From NCBI GenBank assembly GCA_012861695.1, contig JAAOOA010000639.1:1-64000 (forward strand): a DNA stretch of 64,000 nucleotides, in the 5' to 3' direction. The stretch is from Trematomus loennbergii. Taxonomy: Eukaryota; Chordata; Actinopteri; Perciformes; Nototheniidae. The number at the start of each line of letters is the position of its first letter. Position 1 is the first letter of the stretch. The notes beneath the pieces were generated by a model. The model was given only the letters and a program-made list of their open reading frames with translations. It was not told the DNA's origin and made no database searches. A program made the position numbers and the translations under genes. Below are positions 57,444 to 64,000 of the stretch, piece after piece.

Positions 57444-58066
57444 GGCTGCCTTTGCACGGGAACGTTTGCGTTTACGCACCGTATGCGTTTTCAAAAAGTC
57501 TTCCGTTCACACGAGACCGCTCGACCCGCTGGAAACGCTGTAGTACATATGCCAGGCCTGTAAGTGGCGCTGCTGCCGGCACAAAATACACAAAAAGCAG
57601 CGAAGAAGACCCCGGAGCATGGTTGCCATGGTTGCCCTTCTGTTTATGCCCCGCGGTGGATTTAGCAACATGTAGTAGTTCGTGTAATTCTCCATGTCCA
57701 CTTGTTGCTGATGGTTGTGGTAGAGGAGCTGTAGATGTTGTACTAACATCTGTAGTATGGTCAGTAGCAGTAGCACTAGCAGTAGCTACTGACAGTAGCT
57801 ACTGACCGTGCTACAGCAGTGAGCAGCAGAGGTGGGGAGAGGCGGGGCTATGGCTTCATCTATCGGGAAATGATCGTATAGAGGTGATCACACGGAGCCG
57901 TTTGACCCCCCAGAGCGTTCCGGTTGCAGATCTATCCACCTTGGGACCCGTTATCGTTTGTGGGGTCCGTTTCTATCGTTTTGTTACGGCCTTGTGTAAA
58001 TGAAAGGGCTATACGCAAGAGAAACTATGCGGATACAACCCGTTTCGTTCCCGTGTAAATGGGGTC
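57444..58066. mobile_element. Harbinger-like MITE, TAA target duplication
   Basis: The left end GGCTGCCTTTGCACGGG and right end (reverse complement GACCCCATTTACACGGG) are imperfect inverted repeats. TAA occurs on both sides (57441-57443 and 58067-58069). The orthologous position upstream of OR F (ccgccctaaatccccag, about 43945) is the empty site. No transposase in 623 bp. A partial copy at about 62016-62283 belongs to the duplicated OR I unit. Confidence 0.75.
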
Positions 58067-58487
58067 TAAATCCCCCAGTTCGGCTCTTGACTTCACTTTG
58101 CTGTGATTTTGAAAGTATTACTTCAGTGCAGTTTGACATGTTTTCAGTCAAAGACATACGGCTTGAGTTCAAACTGTAGCCTGTTTAGAATATGGACATA
58201 GTCTCTGTGATGTCACCCATATGTTCCTGACAACATTGACACCATCTCATACGTTGTTGAGGGCCAAAAAATCGACAATAAGATAGTGTATATATTTAAT
58301 TTGTTTACATTTAAAGATAGATTCAAAAAGGAGACATTGAGAAGAAACACAGTCGCTAGGCCAGCTCTATTCCTAAAACCTGAAACATATTTCATGTATA
58401 GATCTGCTAGGTTATTGAAAACTATGCAAGCAGGTACAATGACTCTGTAGCTAAGGAAATGATCGGGAACGCAATGGCCTTGAGAAG

Positions 58488-60126
58488 TTAGGCTCCTCCA
58501 ATTTGTTGTGATGGTCTTGTAAATTTGTAAAAATGCTTGATGATGCTAGTACGTAGCTCTTTACTGACCAGTCCATAGATAATGGGGTTGATAACTGGTG
58601 GTATGACGATAAACAGGATGCTGAAAAACCTCTTGATGTTTTGCGAGAGTGAGGGGAACCTTTGAATTACAATTAGGACCACTGTACCTATTTGGTAGAG
58701 CACGTACACAACAAGGTGGGGTGCACATGTCTGAAAGGCCTTACTGCGGGCATCTCTGCCTTGTTTTACAGTAGCATGCAGGATTCTTAAGTAGGACAAA
58801 GCTATGACGAGGAAGATGCTTGTGTTCACGCACCAGACCAGGGACAGACCTAGAGAAACAACGAAAATGACAAATAATTGTCAGTGAGTTATCATGCAAC
58901 ATGCTGAATACCTGCTAAAAAAGGGATGTTGAAAAGGGACAATGTTCAACAACACACTGCATGGTTGTTGCTTTGTAATAAACAAATGGACTGACCGTAG
59001 ATGTTGTTTAATGGGTGGGACCGCAGGCCAGGTTAAGGATAGCACGGTTGCTACAGTAGACGTGTTTGATGGTATTGCTACACAGCGGGGCATTCACATG
59101 AAAGGCAAAAAGCACAACAATACATATCACAGCTGTAGCCCAGGCCAGGGCGCAGCAGGAGTGCATCCGGGCCGATGTCATGATGGCGTGATACCTGAGT
59201 GGTTCACACACAGCAAGGTACCTGCAGAGGGAGAGCACTGTTCATTACATACAAACTACCATGCTTTTTATCTACTTAAAGATATTTTTTACATTATCTT
59301 TTCAACGTTTTGCCTGTTTTTCTGCCCAAAACCCCCCTCAGCTTTATCCTATTTAGTCTTGGCTCTCGTACCAACACATAAACAGAAACATAGCTGTAAG
59401 CACTAATTCCAGATTCAAGCCCGTTAGCGACCAACATAATCAAGCAGCATAATATAAAAACCCACGTGCAAAAGTGAGCAGTTTCCAGGTTGCAATGAGC
59501 TAAACAAAGTCCCTTGACCGAAAGACAAATGACTCATTTCAGCAGAACAATTTATGCAGCGTCTTATTGCACATTTTTTTGTGAGATCAGATGTCTACAT
59601 TCTTTTAAACAAAATGAAATGTTGTTGGAAAGATAATAAACAGTGAGCCATAATTTAGGACTAAAGACTAAAGTAATGTAGAGCACTTGACCTAATAACC
59701 TCAGTAAACAGAACATCACCAAAATCCATGTGCCCTGACAACACTGAAATATGTCAACTGAGATTTCTCAAACACTTTATCCTTTGAGTCAGTCTGTCCA
59801 AGTTTTGCATGACAGTAAAATAACAGTTTAAAGGATGAGAATATGTGATTTGTTTTCTTCATGTGCTCATGCATTTTAATACCTGTCATAGGCCATCACA
59901 CCCAGAATAGTCTGCATTGCAAAGCCGTAGGTGTGCACACAAAAGGCCTGGGCGATGGCTGAGATGTAGGCTATTTTCTTCTGGCCTGTCAAGAAGTGCA
60001 CCATGAAGCGAGGCAGCACCGTTGTGCCCCCAGCAGATCACAGACTACCAGGTTACAAATCATTACAAACATGGGTCTGTGCAGGTTCTTGTCGATGACA
60101 ATGATGCACAGCAGCACACCATTTCA
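58488..60126 (-). pseudogene. Odorant receptor H, truncated by a transposon fragment
   Basis: Third copy of the intron-split OR: exon 3 58488-58849 (readable, ending QQIGGA), exon 2 58996-59221 and a partial exon 1 59883-60126. Exon 2 has lost one base near 59012 (gggtggg for ggggtggg). Exon 1 has the same 1-bp loss as OR G (near 60027). It is cut at about 60124, where ccattt joins sequence matching the terminal repeat of the 10-kb element. The first 40-odd codons, including the start and TM1, are missing. Clearly non-functional. Confidence 0.9.
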
Positions 60127-60415
60127 CCCCCTCAAACGTCACAGTTACACAGGATTGTTAACATGGCCCACCATCACGACTTTTGGTTCACTATGACAGA
60201 ACATTTTGTGGAGAAAATGAAGATTTGTTCAGGTCTCGCCAGGGAAATGTATATATACTACGTATGTTACTAAAGAGTGATTAGAAGTGTTACTCGCAAT
60301 GCATTTTGGGAGACGTAGTTGAAACGATAATTAGAACAAAAACATTTGTAAAAAATAAAATCATACTTTAATTTGCGTGTGCTTGCTTTTCTCTTTGAAA
60401 GTCGTCACATTACCT
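60124..60415. mobile_element. Fragment of the 10-kb element's terminal repeat
   Basis: cgtcacagttacac, attgttaacatggccca and gcttgcttttctctttgaaa align in order and orientation with 44240-44470 in the left arm, with divergence and gaps between. It directly truncates OR H exon 1. Outer ends and target duplication are not preserved. Confidence 0.7.
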
Positions 60416-62015
60416 TGCAGCTTGTTTTTGGATCTGAAGGGGCCTGTGTGATACAGCGGAGCAGACAGCTAGCAGTTGGCGACCTGAGATGGCACCTACC
60501 TGTAACTCAAATCGACCATCCCCGAATGCGTGAATTTCAGCCCTACTATATTTTGAACAGATGAGTTATGTAAAAATTCACTCCTGTACAGTTGTTATTG
60601 AAGGGGTAAAGAGACTGAAACTGTTTTTTGCACCAGGCCGTCAACATGTTTCTACTGTAGAGTTGGGAATTATGTTAACATGTGTGTCTATAGAGATCGG
60701 TACCTTTTGGAGTCAGCCTCAAGTTGACTTTCATGAAACTGCAACTTTTGGCACCAAGTTTGCCACCTGGTTCAATCAAAAATAATAACCATTCAGAATG
60801 GTTTGTTTTCTTTTTCCCAGAATCTCACCACATGATAGTAACAGTTGACAATTATTGTAGTATTAACCTTGCGTTACACCTCCTAAAGCTACTTTACTGT
60901 ATGTAGCTTTTATAGATATATACAAATAGGAACAGTGCCAGAAATGCAACTTTCGTCTTGTTTTTGCTGTTGTCTAAAATCAGGTTAGGGTGTGTTGGGC
61001 AGACAGCCTGGGACAGAATAATAAGTGAAAAGACAAATCTATATATCTTCTTGTGTCTTCTTGGCTATTAGCTGGCCACAGGTAAATCTACATTCAGAGA
61101 TTAAACAAACTGGCCCTTTTCCCAGCATACAGTTAGAGATGCTTAAGAGGAGCATGACAATCAGTACACTAGCTAAGTGTCACTATCAAAGCAGTCCGAA
61201 AATACTGTAGCAAACAGTTTAGTTAGTCATAAATGTGTTCTTATGTCATACAAATTACCCATGATTGTTGTACGTCTGAACCAGCAACATGTTAAATAAC
61301 TTGAAAGCTGTCTAATAACTTTGAAGTTAGTAATATAAAAGTAAGTAATGGAACAGTATCTGAATGTTTTGTTGTTGCAGAAACTTTAATAGGCGGTTCC
61401 TTAGGGGTTACAACCACACAGAGATCAGAACCCTGCAGGGACTGTCCTCCTCTGTTGAGATCATGGCACCAGGAAAGTTAGTTTTGCAAATGATGATGCC
61501 ACAGTTTAACCTGATTACTCAAAAATCTGTATCTGGAGTGTTGGGTGGTAGCTGGAGAGGTGCCAATTCACCTCCTGTGCCCTATCGAGGTGCCCTAGAG
61601 CAAGGCGCCGAACCCCCACACAATTTGCTGTGAACATTCATGTTCCCATCAGGATCAAAGAGCCATTTGTAGAACATTAATAACAATTTCATTAATAATA
61701 ATAATAATAATAATACATGGGATTTATATAGCACTTTCCTAATGCTCAAAGATGCTTTACATAAAATAAGAACAGAAACAATACAAAGAAAAAACAAAAC
61801 AAAACAAAAACAACAACTTTTATACAATTGTCCGCTTGCGGTACAATTAACAGATAACACTGTTTGATTTTGGATACTCCATACTCTAGAATTGTAAAGG
61901 TGCATTCAGATTAGCGATAACACTTCTAAAAACCAACATAACCTTTTTAGATTTTGAACAATGTTTTTGCAGTTTCGTCTTCACAAACTGTAAGTTATTC
62001 AAAATATGTTAAGAC
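60416..62015. other. Intergenic with SINE fragment and microsatellite
   Basis: No gene. At 61550-61640, gaggtgccctagagcaaggc and cgccgaaccccc are the signature of a widespread teleost SINE. An (AAT)n tract lies at 61690-61712, followed by gggatttatatagcacttt, a common-repeat motif. The remainder is unrecognised. Confidence 0.5.
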
Positions 62016-62707
62016 CTACTGACCGTGCTACAGCAGTGAGCAGCAGAGGTGGGGAGAGGCGGGGCTATGGCTTCATCTATCGGGAAATGATCGTATAGAG
62101 GTGATCACACGGAGCCGTTTGACCCCCCAGAGCGTTCCGGTTGCAGATCTATCCACCATGGGACCCGTTATCGTTTGTGGGGTCCGTTTCTATGGTTTTG
62201 TTACGGCCTTGTGTAAATGAAAGGGCTATAAGCAAGAGAAACTATGCGGATACAACCCGTTTCGTTCCCGTGTAAATGGGGTCTAAATCCCCCAGTTCGG
62301 CTCTTGACTTCACTTTGCTGTGATTTTGAAAGTATTACTTCAGTGCAGTTTGACATGTTTTCAGTCAAAGACATACGGCTTGAGTTCAAACTGTAGCCTG
62401 TTTAGAATATGGACATAGTCTCTGTGATGTCACCCATATGTTCCTGACAACATTGACACCATCTCATACGTTGTTGAGGGCCAAAAAAAACGACAATAAG
62501 ATAGTGTATATATATTTAATTTGTTTACATTTAAAGATAGATTCAAAAAGGAGACATTGAGAAGAAACACAGTCGCTAGGCCAGCTCTATTCCTAAAACC
62601 TGAAACATATTTCATGTATAGATCTGCTAGGTTATTGAAAACTATGCAAGCAGGTACAATGACTCTGTAGCTAAGGAAATGATCGGGAACGCAATGGCCT
62701 TGAGAAG
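62016..62707. repeat. Start of the duplicated H/I unit
   Basis: From ctactgaccgtgctacagca onward the sequence repeats 57799-58487 almost exactly, including the right part of the Harbinger-like MITE. The offset between H and I units is 4220 bp. Confidence 0.85.
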
Positions 62708-64000
62708 TTAGGCTCCTCCAATTTGTTGTGATGGTCTTGTAAATTTGTAAAAATGCTTGATGATGCTAGTACGTAGCTCTTTACTGACCAGTCCATAGAT
62801 AATGGGGTTGATAACTGGTGGTATGACGAAAACAGGATGCTGAAAAACCTCTTGATGTTTTGCGAGAGTGAGGGGAACCTTTGAATTACAATTAGGACCA
62901 ATGTACCTATTTGGTAGAGCACATACACAACAAGGTGGGGTGCACATGTCTGAAAGGCCTTACTGCGGGCATCTCTGCCTTGTTTTACAGTAGCATGCAG
63001 GATTCTTAAGTAGGACAAAGCTATGACGAGGAAGATGCTTGTGTTCACGCACCAGCCAGGGACAGACCTAGAGAAACAACGAAAATGACAAATAATTTGT
63101 CAGTGAGTTATCATGCAACATGCTGAATACCTGCTGAAAAAGGGATGTTGAAAAGGGACAATGTTCAACAACACACTGCATGGTTGTTGCTTTGTAATAA
63201 ACAAATGGACTGACCGTAGATGTTGTTTAATGGGGTGGGACCGCAGGCCAGGTTAAGGATAGCACGGTTGCTACAGTAGACGTGTTTGATGGTATTGCTA
63301 CACAGCGGGGCATTCACATGAAAGGCAAAAAGCACAACAATACATATCACAGCTGTAGCCCAGGCCAGGGCGCAGCAGGAGTGCATCCGGGCCGATGTCA
63401 TGATGGCGTGATACCTGAGTGGTTCACACACAGCAATGTACCTGCAGAGGGAGAGCACTGTTCATTACATACAAACTACCATGCTTTTTATCTACTTAAA
63501 GATATGTTTTACATTATCTTTTCAACGTTTTGCCTGTTTTTCTGCCCAAAAACCCCCCTCAGCTTTATCCTATTTAGTCTTGGCTCTCGTACCAACACAT
63601 AAACAGAAACATAGCTGTAAGCACTAATTGCAGATTCAAGCCCGTTAGCCACCAACATAATCAAGCAGCATAATATAAAAACCCACATGCAAAAGTGAGC
63701 AGTTTCCAGGTTGCAATGAGCTAAACAAAGTCCCTTGACCGAAAGACAAATGACTCATTTCAGCAGAACAATTTATGCAGCGTCTTATTGCACATTTTTT
63801 TGTCAGATCAGATGTCTACATTCTTTTAAACAAAATAAAATGTTGTTGGAAAGATAATAAACAGTGAGCCATAATTTAGGACTAAAGACTAAAGTAATGT
63901 AGAGCACTTGACCTAATAACCTCAGTAAACAGAACATCACCAAAATCCATGTGCCCTGACATCACTGAAATATGTCAACTGAGATTTCTCAAACACTTTA
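62708..64000 (-). pseudogene. Odorant receptor I, exons 2-3 only, cut by the window end
   Basis: Fourth intron-split copy, a recent duplicate of OR H. Exon 3 is 62708-63067 with two single-base losses (near 62829, gaaaac for gataaac, and near 63055, accagcc for accagacc). Exon 2 is 63215-63441 and intact (YIAVCEPLRY ... NNIYG). By comparison with H, exon 1 would begin about 660 bp beyond exon 2, just outside the window. Whether it has the start codon lost in H cannot be told here. Confidence 0.85.

Overview
The window is teleost fish nuclear DNA, probably from a percomorph. The evidence is two clusters of fish-type odorant receptor (OR) genes, coding introns inside one OR group, and many fish-style transposable elements. 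All OR genes lie on the minus strand. Only one reads as intact over its whole length (23768-24712). The others carry small indels or are truncated, and many of those indels are single-base losses that could be consensus errors in a long-read assembly.

Layout. (1) 1-9936 is a very repeat-rich block built around one intact 937-codon gene (2105-4918, minus). It encodes a zinc-finger tyrosine recombinase (YR). At least seven different minisatellite arrays, a 453-bp duplication and a 123-bp imperfect palindrome surround it. The right edge of the block can be placed at about 9936/9937 because the sequence beyond it matches the OR duplication unit. The left edge is outside the window. (2) 9937-25946 is a tandem array of about 3.27-kb OR units. 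Unit 0 has lost its OR gene and is interrupted by a non-autonomous LTR retrotransposon (10171-14102). Units A, B and C each carry one copy of the same OR. (3) 26864-27804 and 36900-37843 hold two more diverged ORs (D and E), separated by a damaged DIRS-type tyrosine-recombinase retrotransposon (28217-34209). (4) 38685-41160 is a ghost OR unit cut up by a SINE, a piggyBac-like element and a MITE. (5) 41516-64000 is a second OR group (F, G, H, I) whose coding sequence is split into three exons, with one intron inside the DRY motif.

Between ORs F and G lies a nested structure. A 10.08-kb element with long terminal inverted repeats (44162-54241, 8-bp target duplication) contains a hAT-like element (45603-53071, 8-bp target duplication). 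That in turn contains a tandem LTR-internal-LTR-internal-LTR retrotransposon (45655-51925, 5-bp target duplication). A fragment of the outer element's terminal repeat also truncates OR H.

The picture is an OR cluster growing by local tandem duplication and being eroded by deletion and repeated insertion. Because the OR units are near-identical, they serve as built-in empty sites that date and delimit the insertions. The least familiar component is the array-laden YR element at the left; I cannot name its family with certainty.
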